The translations under genes were made by a program, and so were the position numbers. Of a DNA stretch of 64,000 nucleotides, positions 37,772-45,786 are shown one piece after another. This DNA comes from PNON01 sp963757065 (GTDB taxonomy: Bacteria; Chloroflexota; Anaerolineae; Anaerolineales; Anaerolineaceae), in NCBI GenBank assembly GCA_963757065.1, contig CAVWQC010000007.1, forward strand, positions 930,001-994,000. The letters are read 5' to 3'. The number at the start of each line of letters is the position of its first letter. The first letter of the stretch is position 1. The notes under the pieces were generated by a model that saw only the letters and a program-made list of their open reading frames with translations, ran no database searches and was not told the DNA's origin.

Positions 37772-38704
37772 ATGCAGAAGATTCAAGTTGGTAATGCACC
37801 ATGTTCATGGGGCACTTTGGAGTTTGAAGGTTTGGATGTTAATCCGATAGGATATACCCAGATGCTGAACGAGTTGGTTGAAACTGGTTATACCGCAACA
37901 GAACTCGGAGATTGGGGTTTCATGCCCACTGAACCAGCGGCATTGCGGAAGGAAATAGAAAGCCGTAAGTTAAAGATGCTGGGAGCTTATGTTCAATGCG
38001 CATTCAAAAAAGCCGAAGCTCATGCAGCCGGTCGGGAAGAAGTACTAAAGATCGCCCGTCTTTTGGCAGCTTCAACAGATAACAAACCCTACATCATTCT
38101 CGCTGACGACAATACATCCGAACCAGACAGAAATCTAAACGCAGGCAGAGCCACAAAAGAGATGGGATTGAATGCAGCACAATGGAAAGTATTTGCCAAA
38201 GGTGTTCAAGATATCGCCAAGGCAGTTAAAGATGAAACCGGATTACCTACCATTTTCCACCATCATAGTGCTGGTTACGTTGAAGCACCTTGGGAAATTG
38301 ATGCTTTCCTTGAAAATACTGATTCCAAGTTGATCAACCTGGTCTTTGATACCGGTCATTATGTTTTTGGCAGTGGAAAAGATGGTCTAGGATCGGACGG
38401 TAACCTCGGTCCAGTTTTCGATCGTTACAAGGATAGAATTTCGTATGTTCATTTTAAAGATTGCGAACCAAGGATTGCAGCAAAAACCCGCAGTGAAAAC
38501 TGGGACTATATCAAAGCATTAAAAAATGGACTGTTCTGCGAGCTGGGTAAAGGTTGCGTTGATTTTAAAGGTGTTGTGAATTGGTTGAACAAACATGATT
38601 ATTCCGGGTATATCCTGGTCGAACAAGATGTCTTACCTGGAATGGGTGAACCAAAGGAAAGTGCCCGTAGAAACCGTGAGTTTTTGCGATCAATAGGATT
38701 GTAA
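37772..38704 (+). CDS. Sugar phosphate isomerase/epimerase-fold protein, inosose dehydratase (IolE)-like
   Basis: A 310-residue xylose-isomerase-like TIM barrel. The N-terminus VGNAPCSWGTLEFEG is characteristic of myo-inosose-2 dehydratase, which removes water from 2-keto-myo-inositol. Metal-ligand candidates are visible in TELGDWG, HHHSAGY, FDTGHYVFG, YVHFKDC and VEQDVLPG. TAGGAG precedes the ATG. Together with the oxidoreductase gene two places downstream it gives the first two steps of inositol breakdown. A related polyol or keto-sugar substrate remains possible because no iolB, C, D or J homologue is in the window. Confidence 0.85.
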   Translation: MQKIQVGNAPCSWGTLEFEGLDVNPIGYTQMLNELVETGYTATELGDWGFMPTEPAALRKEIESRKLKMLGAYVQCAFKKAEAHAAGREEVLKIARLLAASTDNKPYIILADDNTSEPDRNLNAGRATKEMGLNAAQWKVFAKGVQDIAKAVKDETGLPTIFHHHSAGYVEAPWEIDAFLENTDSKLINLVFDTGHYVFGSGKDGLGSDGNLGPVFDRYKDRISYVHFKDCEPRIAAKTRSENWDYIKALKNGLFCELGKGCVDFKGVVNWLNKHDYSGYILVEQDVLPGMGEPKESARRNREFLRSIGL

Positions 38705-38711
38705 GAAAAAT

Positions 38712-38782
38712 GGGCTGTCTATTTTTTGAAAGTGATGAATTTCCTGTAGAGATGGTTTATTGCGAAAAAAAGTAGACAGCCC
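38712..38782 (+). repeat. Inverted repeat between the IolE-like and LacI genes
   Basis: A 10-bp perfect inverted repeat (GGGCTGTCTA and TAGACAGCCC) is extended by T6/A7 tracts and separated by about 50 bases. It spans most of the 109-bp gap. It could be a long-loop terminator or a regulatory cruciform; the large loop makes plain termination less certain. Confidence 0.5.
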
Positions 38783-38813
38783 TCAACTCTTCGGATTTCC
38801 AGGATAAATCTTT

Positions 38814-39848
38814 ATGCCGTTTTCTTATCGGGTATCCATTAAAGATATTGCTAAAGCAGCTGGAGTATCCTATTCCACAGTTTCTCGTGCTTTACATGAT
38901 AGTACCCTGATAAGTGAAGAGGTTAGGTTACAGATCCAAAAAATTGCTGGATCTATGGGTTACACACCTAATGCATTAGCCCAAAGCCTTCAATCACATC
39001 AAACGAATTCCGTGGGTTTGGTAATCACCACAATTTCTGATCCATTTTTCGCTGATGTCGTACATGGGGTAGAGGAAGAGGCAAAGAAGGCTGGTATAAG
39101 TGTTTTCTTAGCTACAACAAATAATGATCCGGAAGAAGAAATTAGCATTATCGAGACATTCAGCCGGCGGAGGGTGGATGGAGTAATAGTTGCTTCATCT
39201 CGCATCGGAGCCGGGTATGCAAATCGCCTGGAACAGATCCGCATCCCGGTCATAATGGTAAATACAGAAGCTGAAGAAGAAGGTAAATTCATATTCTCAG
39301 CTTCAGTGGATGACCAGGCAGGTGCACGTCTGGCTGTCAATCACCTGATTGATTTGGGTCACCGGCGAATCGGATACCTGGGAGTCAGCAATCGCCTGGT
39401 TTCAAATAAACATCGCCTGGAAGGATATCTCAATACACTGAAAAAAAATTCCATTAAAGTCAAATCAGACTGGGTCATTATTAATGATGACAATGCCCCG
39501 GGTGATCTATCTTTGGACTTTAAAATTGGTCAACAATTGGGTGAGGAAATATTAAAAACCGATGTCACAGCAGTCTTTTGTTATTGCGATACGATTGCCG
39601 CTGGAGTAATGGATACCTGTCGCAAGGCACATAAATCAATACCTCAACAATTAAGTATTGTTGGGTTTGATGACAATATCATTTCTGAGATTCTATATCC
39701 ACCATTAACTACAGTACATCAACCTGAGAAAGAAATCGGGCATAAGGCGATGCAAATGATCCTAAGCAGTCTTGCAGGAGAGGATGTCGAAGATGTAATT
39801 CTTGATCCAAGCCTGGTTATCCGTGAAAGTACAGCACCACCGTCATAA
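38814..39848 (+). CDS. LacI-family transcriptional regulator
   Basis: 344 residues: N-terminal HTH (VSIKDIAKAAGVSYSTVSRA, about 7-26), hinge helix region (MGYTPNALAQSLQ) and a sugar-binding-protein-like effector domain (about 63-340; VGLVITTISDPFFADVV, DVTAVFCYCDTIAAG, TVHQPEKEIG). It lies between the IolE-like and dehydrogenase genes, so the likely effector is the transported sugar/polyol or a breakdown product, and the likely target is the palindrome at 32616-32637. Confidence 0.92.
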   Translation: MPFSYRVSIKDIAKAAGVSYSTVSRALHDSTLISEEVRLQIQKIAGSMGYTPNALAQSLQSHQTNSVGLVITTISDPFFADVVHGVEEEAKKAGISVFLATTNNDPEEEISIIETFSRRRVDGVIVASSRIGAGYANRLEQIRIPVIMVNTEAEEEGKFIFSASVDDQAGARLAVNHLIDLGHRRIGYLGVSNRLVSNKHRLEGYLNTLKKNSIKVKSDWVIINDDNAPGDLSLDFKIGQQLGEEILKTDVTAVFCYCDTIAAGVMDTCRKAHKSIPQQLSIVGFDDNIISEILYPPLTTVHQPEKEIGHKAMQMILSSLAGEDVEDVILDPSLVIRESTAPPS

Positions 39849-39881
39849 TTGAGAAATTATTTAAGAAATTAAGGAGTATTT

Positions 39882-40907
39882 ATGGGAAACGTCAGATTAA
39901 ACGTTGGTGTTATTGGTGCAGGTATGATCGGTAAAGTTCATGCAGAGCATCTGGCTTTCAGAATTCCTGAAACGAAACTGGTCTCAATCGCTGACATTAA
40001 CTTTCCAGCCGTGCAAGAATTGGCTGAAAAATTATATGTTTCAAAAGCAGTAAAGGATTATCACGAACTATTGGTTGACCCTGAAGTCGATGCTGTTGCA
40101 ATTTGTTCTTCAACAGATACACACGCCCAGATCATCTGTGAGGCTGCTGAAGCAGGAAAGCATATATTTTGCGAAAAACCGATTTCATATGATCTAAAGA
40201 AAATTGATGAAGCCCTGGATATAGTAAAAAAGACCGGAGTCAAATTACAAATTGGTTTCAATCGTCGCTTTGATCCAAACTTCGCCCGGGTCCGCCGTGC
40301 CATACTTGATGGAACGGTCGGAGATACTCACTTCATTCATATTATTAGCCGGGATCCTGAACCTCCTACCGCAGAATATTGTAAAACATCCGGTGGAATC
40401 TTTATGGATATGACGATCCATGACTTTGATATGGCTCGCTACCTCGCGGGAAAAGAAGTAACTGAGATCTATGCTGGTGGTGGAGTGAGAATCGACCCGG
40501 AAATTGGCAAAGTAGGTGATCTCGACACTGTATTGATAATGCTTAAATTCGAAGATGGCACATTAGGGACAATAGACAATAGCGAAAAAGCAACCTACGG
40601 GTACGACCAACGGGTTGAGGTTTTTGGAAGTAAAGGCTCCGTCCATATTAATAATAATTATCCAAACGCAGCAATAATTAGCGATGGTTCTTCGATCAGG
40701 CATGATTTGCCACTGTATTTCTTTGTGGAAAGGTATACTGAAAGCTACATAGCAGAAGTCCAGGCTTTTGCACAGGCTGTAATTCAGAATAAACCAACAC
40801 CTGTTACCGGGTTGGATGGACGAGCACCTGTCCTAATGGGGCTGGCAGCTAAATTATCCATCAATGAAAACAGACCAGTAAAATTATCCGAAGTAGATAT
40901 TAAATAG
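39882..40907 (+). CDS. Gfo/Idh/MocA oxidoreductase, inositol 2-dehydrogenase-like
   Basis: A 341-residue NAD(P)-dependent dehydrogenase. Rossmann motif VGVIGAGMIGKVHAEHL, the conserved EKP motif in FCEKPISYD (catalytic Lys), and GGIFMDMTIHDFDMARYL, which carries the Asp and His of the active site, match inositol dehydrogenases. It would oxidise myo-inositol (or scyllo/chiro forms) to the inosose used by the IolE-like enzyme. Last gene of the locus, followed by a hairpin. Confidence 0.9.
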   Translation: MGNVRLNVGVIGAGMIGKVHAEHLAFRIPETKLVSIADINFPAVQELAEKLYVSKAVKDYHELLVDPEVDAVAICSSTDTHAQIICEAAEAGKHIFCEKPISYDLKKIDEALDIVKKTGVKLQIGFNRRFDPNFARVRRAILDGTVGDTHFIHIISRDPEPPTAEYCKTSGGIFMDMTIHDFDMARYLAGKEVTEIYAGGGVRIDPEIGKVGDLDTVLIMLKFEDGTLGTIDNSEKATYGYDQRVEVFGSKGSVHINNNYPNAAIISDGSSIRHDLPLYFFVERYTESYIAEVQAFAQAVIQNKPTPVTGLDGRAPVLMGLAAKLSINENRPVKLSEVDIK

Positions 40908-40979
40908 TGTACATATTACTGCCTTAATTAGGAATAATAATTTTGGCCAAGACTAATTAAGAATATTAATCGTCCTGTG

Positions 40980-41020
40980 AACACAGACTGACTAATTCAT
41001 TATTATGGTCAGTCTGTGTT
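40980..41020 (+). terminator. Hairpin ending the sugar/polyol locus
   Basis: A 13-bp perfect inverted repeat (AACACAGACTGAC with GTCAGTCTGTGTT) with a 15-base loop; no strong T-run follows. The remaining ~200 bases up to the next gene are AT-rich and without a recognisable feature. Confidence 0.65.
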
Positions 41021-41219
41021 ATTTACCGGGAACAACAATATTCACCGAGATCAACAGTTTTGTGCGAGTGAAATATAAATATATCCATGCAGCAACCTTA
41101 CAAATATAAAGTCCCTCTTGTAACCAGTACTTTCTTCATGTATAACTATAAAACTATAGTAAATATGGATTAATTCTTGCATGGTATTCAGTGTTCCATT
41201 CAAGAAAAGGAGAGGATGC

Positions 41220-41750
41220 ATGTTACATAGTATAGGAATACCTCGTTATAAGAAAATTTTGACATTACTTTGCTTGAGCATTATGGTTTTTACTATAACA
41301 TTACCTCAACAAAAAGCAATCGCAACTACTGGAACAAATATGGTTGTGGATCCAGTGCAAACATTATCTCTAAAAGGAGATTATGTTTCCCTCAAAACGA
41401 TGTTGAATAGAAATGAACCCAAAATCAAGGATCTTGCAAAGAATAAACAGAAACTGTTGACCATGGTTGACAGATTAAGGGATAAGAATAATCGAAATTG
41501 GGTTGAAATGCGGGTTTTGTATTACGATTTCAATAGTGCATATCAATTAGCAATTGCTCATGCTCATGATGCAAGGCTGCTACTGATGAGCCATCCAGGA
41601 TTCTCCAGTTCGCTTAAAGTGGAAAACGAAAGCATGGCAAAATGGACAGTACAACGCCTGCGAGGAGCAGTCACCGGATTAATCGCCCGAATAAATGAGT
41701 GCTCCAATATCATGCGAAAAGCAAATAAATTGTGGAGATTAAGTAGATAG
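41220..41750 (+). CDS. Secreted helical protein of unknown function
   Basis: About 176 residues; ATG 41220 is chosen for the AAGGAGAGG five bases upstream, although the frame is open from 41181. Signal peptide (about 8-35, ending in KAIA), then a mostly helical, very basic region (KIKDLAKNKQKLLTMVDRLR and RLRGAVTGLIARINE), which may form a coiled coil. I do not recognise a family. The C-terminus is Lys/Arg-rich, suggesting contact with nucleic acid or acidic surface polymers; that is speculation. Confidence 0.6.
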   Translation: MLHSIGIPRYKKILTLLCLSIMVFTITLPQQKAIATTGTNMVVDPVQTLSLKGDYVSLKTMLNRNEPKIKDLAKNKQKLLTMVDRLRDKNNRNWVEMRVLYYDFNSAYQLAIAHAHDARLLLMSHPGFSSSLKVENESMAKWTVQRLRGAVTGLIARINECSNIMRKANKLWRLSR

Positions 41751-41817
41751 GATTTAGTAACTGATATTAAATTTAGGCCGTCGTAAATGATGGCGCGCAT
41801 TAAAAAAAAAGGGTGTA

Positions 41818-42207
41818 ATGAATAAAGTTATCCATTCAACTAAAGCCCCGAAGGCTATCGGTCCGTACTCTCAAGCTGTTGTGGTTGGTCAACTTTTGTA
41901 TACTTCTGGTCAACTCGGATTGGATCCAGTTGCTGGCAATCTAGTAGAAGGTGGAGTGGAAGCAGAAGCTCGCCAGGCACTGGTGAACCTCGGGTACATT
42001 CTTAACGAAGCAGGTTGTGATTACCCGGATGTGATCAAGACATTAGTTTTCCTAAAAGACATGAATGACTTCGCCAGGGTAAATGTAATTTATGGAGAAT
42101 TCTTCAAAGAAAATCCGCCAGCACGATCAGCTGTCCAGGTTGCTGCGTTACCCAAAGGAGCAGCATTTGAAATTGAGGCAATAGCAAACATTGGTGCAAT
42201 GAAGTAG
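41818..42207 (+). CDS. RidA/YjgF-family enamine/imine deaminase
   Basis: A 129-residue RidA homologue with KAIGPYSQAVVVG, LYTSGQLGLDP and the conserved PPARSAVQVAALPKGAAFEIEA, including the Arg that binds the substrate carboxylate (about 107). RidA hydrolyses reactive enamine/imine intermediates released by PLP enzymes. The Shine-Dalgarno sequence is weak. Confidence 0.92.
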   Translation: MNKVIHSTKAPKAIGPYSQAVVVGQLLYTSGQLGLDPVAGNLVEGGVEAEARQALVNLGYILNEAGCDYPDVIKTLVFLKDMNDFARVNVIYGEFFKENPPARSAVQVAALPKGAAFEIEAIANIGAMK

Positions 42208-42252
42208 ATTTACCCAAATTGTACAATAATTATTATTCTTAATGAAGACAAG

Positions 42253-42275
42253 GAGCCAGGTTCAACATCTGGCTC
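42253..42275 (+). terminator. Intrinsic terminator after ridA
   Basis: GAGCCAG/CTGGCTC stem with a nine-base loop, extended by ACAAG/CTTGT pairs and followed by TGTTTAC. Confidence 0.65.
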
Positions 42276-42296
42276 TTGTTTACTACTATGAAATCT

Positions 42297-42419
42297 GACT
42301 TTGGAAAAAGATGACTAGGATAAGGCTTCATAAAAGCAATGAATGCTCAAAGTGGTACAATTACAGTTCAAAGCAGCCCGGGTAAGGAAATAGTTTTCAA
42401 GATAAAATTACCATTATGA
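42297..42419 (+). pseudogene. Remnant of a histidine kinase C-terminus
   Basis: One frame reads FGKR-stop-LG-stop-GF followed by IKAMNAQSGTITVQSSPG and KEIVFKIKLPL and a stop. This matches the G2 box and final strand of HATPase_c domains (GTGLGL ... GGxIxVxSxPGKGSxFxIxLPL), with GGA and TTA codons changed to TGA and TAA. Its stop overlaps the start of the following glycosyltransferase. No upstream kinase part remains. Confidence 0.6.
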
Positions 42420-43435
42420 ACATAGTATCCATAATCATTCCATGCTACAACGAAGAAAAAACAATTACCAAGCTACTATTAGGGCTTTATGAACAAACAT
42501 TTCCGCACTCATCCATGGAGATAATAATCGCGGATGGTTTATCAACTGATGATACCAGGAAGAAGATAACTGAGTTTTGTGAAAACCATCCGGATTTCAG
42601 GATACTGGTGATCGATAATCCTCAACAAACCATCCCCTCAGGTTTAAATTTAGCCATTCATGTGGCAACAGGAGAGTACATCGTTCGACTTGATGCTCAT
42701 TCGGTTCCAGCAATCGATTACATTGAAAAATGTGTTGCTGATTTGGAGAAAAATCTTGGGGATAATGTAGGTGGTATTTGGATAATTCAACCCAGTAATA
42801 ATACTTGGATTGCGGAAAGTATTGCTAAAGCGGCTTCTTCTTCAATTGGGGTGGGAAATGCAAATTATCGATTGAATTCCCGATCTGGCGAGGTGGATAC
42901 CGTTCCTTTCGGCTCTTTCAGAAAATCTTATTTATTAAAGGTTGGCGGATTCGACGAAAACCTTCTGACCAATGAGGATTATGAATTAAACACCCGCATC
43001 CGAAAGAATGGCGGCAAAATTTGGCTTGATAATTCCATAAGATCCACATATTTTGCCAGGCCAACTTATAAAAAACTCGCAAGTCAATACTGGCGTTATG
43101 GATGGTGGAAAGGTCAAATGTTGAAACGATATCCAAACACGATTAAGTGGAGACAGGCACTTCCCCCACTTTTTGTTCTTGGTTTGTTGATAATTTTGGG
43201 AATATCAATTTTTCAACCCTTATATTTATCCTTATTCTTTACAATCATATTTAGTTATCTTCTTATATTAGTTGTATATTCATGGATAATCGGATTAATA
43301 AACAGAAAACCAGCCTTCATCTTTGGCATACCTTGTGCAATTATAATAATGCATTTTTGTTGGGGTAGTGGACTATTAATTGGTATGGTTACACAGCCCC
43401 AAAAAGCTAGAATTACTGATAAACTTGTCGATTAA
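42416..43435 (+). CDS. Family 2 glycosyltransferase, membrane-anchored (succinoglycan type)
   Basis: 339 residues. GT-A catalytic domain (about 1-225) with IIPCYNEEKTI, ADGLSTDDT, RLDAHS (metal-binding DxD variant) and NEDYELNTRIRKNGG; three hydrophobic segments at about 245-330. It would add a sugar from a nucleotide donor to a lipid-linked oligosaccharide at the inner face of the membrane. First gene of a six-gene surface-polysaccharide/wall operon with stop-start contacts. Confidence 0.9.
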   Translation: MNIVSIIIPCYNEEKTITKLLLGLYEQTFPHSSMEIIIADGLSTDDTRKKITEFCENHPDFRILVIDNPQQTIPSGLNLAIHVATGEYIVRLDAHSVPAIDYIEKCVADLEKNLGDNVGGIWIIQPSNNTWIAESIAKAASSSIGVGNANYRLNSRSGEVDTVPFGSFRKSYLLKVGGFDENLLTNEDYELNTRIRKNGGKIWLDNSIRSTYFARPTYKKLASQYWRYGWWKGQMLKRYPNTIKWRQALPPLFVLGLLIILGISIFQPLYLSLFFTIIFSYLLILVVYSWIIGLINRKPAFIFGIPCAIIIMHFCWGSGLLIGMVTQPQKARITDKLVD

Positions 43436-44857
43436 ATGAGCTTAATAAATCAAAAAAATCTTCGCTGGCGGCTAAGACCACCCGAAAGAATTACGCTGCT
43501 GATATTAGGTGACCTGACATCGGCTATACTTGCCCTCCTGGTATCTTTGTATTATTGGTCAGTGGGGGATGAATGGCTGAATTTTTCATGGCAATTTCTC
43601 ACCACACGTCCACCTTTTTGGTTCTTTTTGTTGCCGGTTCTTTGGTTGATATTAATGGTTGAGTTATATGATGTCCACAAGGCTGCACGATGGCGGGATA
43701 CTCTTCAGGGAGTATTTATTGCCGGACTATTATGCCTGGGATTGTATCTTCTGATCTACTTCACTTCTGCACCAAAGTCACTTCCTCGAAGGGGAGTGGC
43801 GAGTTTTATTGTTGCAGCCATGGTGTTAACACTGATTTGGCGAATGGTTTATATTCAAGTGTTAACGGCCAAACCATTTTTACGAAAGGTGATCATTGTT
43901 GGTGCGGGAAGTGCTGGCCTGGCTTTGTTATCAATGCTCCAAAAGCTATCCCCGCCTCCATTTGAAGTGGCTGGATGGATTGACGATGATCCGGAAAAAA
44001 TTTCTTCCAAGATCATGGGTTTTCCGGTACTGGGAGGTAGTGATTCGATATCCGAACTTATAGATAAAATGGGTATTTCGGAAGTGATCGTTGCCATTAC
44101 AGGAGAGCTGAGCGGGGGAATGTTCCAGGCCATTTTGGATGCTCAAGAAAGCGGGATTGATATAACAACAATGCCGGCAGTCTATGAAGAATTGTTATCG
44201 CGAGTTCCGGTGTTTCATTTACAATCCGACTGGTGGATACGATCTTTTGTTGACCAGGCAAAATCCAATGGATTTTTCGAATTCGCAAAACGATTATTAG
44301 ATATTGTAGGTGGAACTCTTGGGGTAGCTTTTACTTCAGTTGTTTACCCATTTGCAGCACTGGCAATATTAATTGATAGTGGTAAGCCAATTTTCTATAA
44401 ACAAGTTCGATTAGGAAAAGGCGGTCAACCTTACAATATCATAAAATTTCGGACGATGAAACAAGATTCTGAGAAAGACGGTAAGCTCAGGTTCACTGAA
44501 ACCAATGACGAACGGGTTACTCGTGTAGGAAAGTTCTTGCGGAAGAGTCATATTGATGAATTTCCTCAATTTGTGAATGTCCTATTGGGGCAGATGAGTC
44601 TTGTTGGGCCACGGTCAGAACGGCCAGGATTTGTTAATGACCTACAAAAGAAAATCCCTTTTTACAGGGCAAGATTATTGGTGAAACCTGGGATAACTGG
44701 TTGGGCGCAGGTAAATTTTGGTTATGCAGACAATGTTGAAACGACAGCGATAAAATTGGAATATGATCTCTATTATATCAAGCATAGAAATCTACTTTTG
44801 GATTTTATTATTCTTTTAAAAACGCTCGGTGCTGTAATTGGATTAAAAGGTCAATGA
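43436..44857 (+). CDS. Polyprenyl-phosphate glycosylphosphotransferase (WbaP/WcaJ type)
   Basis: 473 residues. Four to five N-terminal membrane segments, a central nucleotide-binding-like domain (VIIVGAGSAGLALL, about 143-156), a further hydrophobic segment and the C-terminal catalytic domain (Bac_transf, about 285-473) with FYKQVRLGKGGQPYNIIKF, RKSHIDEFPQFVNVLLG, MSLVGPRSERP and KPGITGWAQVNFGY. It transfers a sugar-1-phosphate to undecaprenyl phosphate, starting the repeat unit. The ATG directly follows the previous stop. Confidence 0.93.
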   Translation: MSLINQKNLRWRLRPPERITLLILGDLTSAILALLVSLYYWSVGDEWLNFSWQFLTTRPPFWFFLLPVLWLILMVELYDVHKAARWRDTLQGVFIAGLLCLGLYLLIYFTSAPKSLPRRGVASFIVAAMVLTLIWRMVYIQVLTAKPFLRKVIIVGAGSAGLALLSMLQKLSPPPFEVAGWIDDDPEKISSKIMGFPVLGGSDSISELIDKMGISEVIVAITGELSGGMFQAILDAQESGIDITTMPAVYEELLSRVPVFHLQSDWWIRSFVDQAKSNGFFEFAKRLLDIVGGTLGVAFTSVVYPFAALAILIDSGKPIFYKQVRLGKGGQPYNIIKFRTMKQDSEKDGKLRFTETNDERVTRVGKFLRKSHIDEFPQFVNVLLGQMSLVGPRSERPGFVNDLQKKIPFYRARLLVKPGITGWAQVNFGYADNVETTAIKLEYDLYYIKHRNLLLDFIILLKTLGAVIGLKGQ

Positions 44858-45786
44858 TGAAAACAGCTTTAGTCACCGGTGGCGCAGGTTTTATTGGTTC
44901 ACACCTTACCAAAACCCTCCTGGAAGATGGTTATAAAGTCCGGGTGTTGGATAATTTTTCCACTGGACACAAAGATAACTTGCAGGAATGTATTCATGAT
45001 ATCGAATTGATTCAAGGAGATATTCGTGACTCTGATGCTGTCGCACGATCGGTCAAAAAAGTGAATATAATTTTTCACCTGGCTGCCCAAATTTCAGTGG
45101 CAGCTTCAATGGAAGATCCTGCAGAATGTTTCGATATCAACGTCACTGGAACAAACCTAATTTTACAGCAAGCAGCCAGGAATGCCGTGGAAAAGGTAAT
45201 CATCTCATCCAGTGCTGCAGTTTATGGAAATCAGGATCTACTTCCGATTACAGAAAAGAGTTGCCTTCAACCTCTCTCTCCGTATGCAGCATCGAAACAA
45301 ATGGATGAAATATTGGCAGGATTGTATACACGAGCATATCATTTGCCGGTCATCTGCCTGCGTTATTTTAACGTATTCGGAACGCGGCAAAACCCAAATT
45401 CTCCATATGCGGCAGCAATTCCTATCTTTATCAGGCAGATGCTCACAAATAAATCTCCGATTCTTTATGGCGATGGTGGCCAAACGCGTGACTTTATATA
45501 TATATCAGATGTAGTCCGGGCAAATATTCTTGCTGCGAAAAATGGTCCATCTGAAGGTGCAATTATAAATATTTGCACGGGGAAACAAGTTACGATCTTG
45601 GAACTGATCGAAGAACTTCAAAAATATTTTCCAGGGTCACCACCGATACAATTACAACCTGCAAGGAGTGGAGATATTTACAATTCGTATGGTAGTCCAA
45701 AACTTGCAAAAAAGATAATTTCGTTTGAATCAGAAGTAAAATTCAGTGAAGGAATAAAACGTACAATCGAATGGATGAAGCTGTGA
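44854..45786 (+). CDS. NAD-dependent sugar epimerase (GalE-like)
   Basis: A 310-residue extended SDR with the Rossmann motif GGAGFIGSHL, active-site SSSAAVYG and YAASK (Tyr/Lys pair, about 149-153), and RYFNVFGTRQNP for the nucleotide-sugar pocket. It probably makes UDP-Gal(NAc) or UDP-GalA for the polymer. Overlaps the previous gene by four bases and the next by sixteen. Confidence 0.92.
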   Translation: MMKTALVTGGAGFIGSHLTKTLLEDGYKVRVLDNFSTGHKDNLQECIHDIELIQGDIRDSDAVARSVKKVNIIFHLAAQISVAASMEDPAECFDINVTGTNLILQQAARNAVEKVIISSSAAVYGNQDLLPITEKSCLQPLSPYAASKQMDEILAGLYTRAYHLPVICLRYFNVFGTRQNPNSPYAAAIPIFIRQMLTNKSPILYGDGGQTRDFIYISDVVRANILAAKNGPSEGAIINICTGKQVTILELIEELQKYFPGSPPIQLQPARSGDIYNSYGSPKLAKKIISFESEVKFSEGIKRTIEWMKL

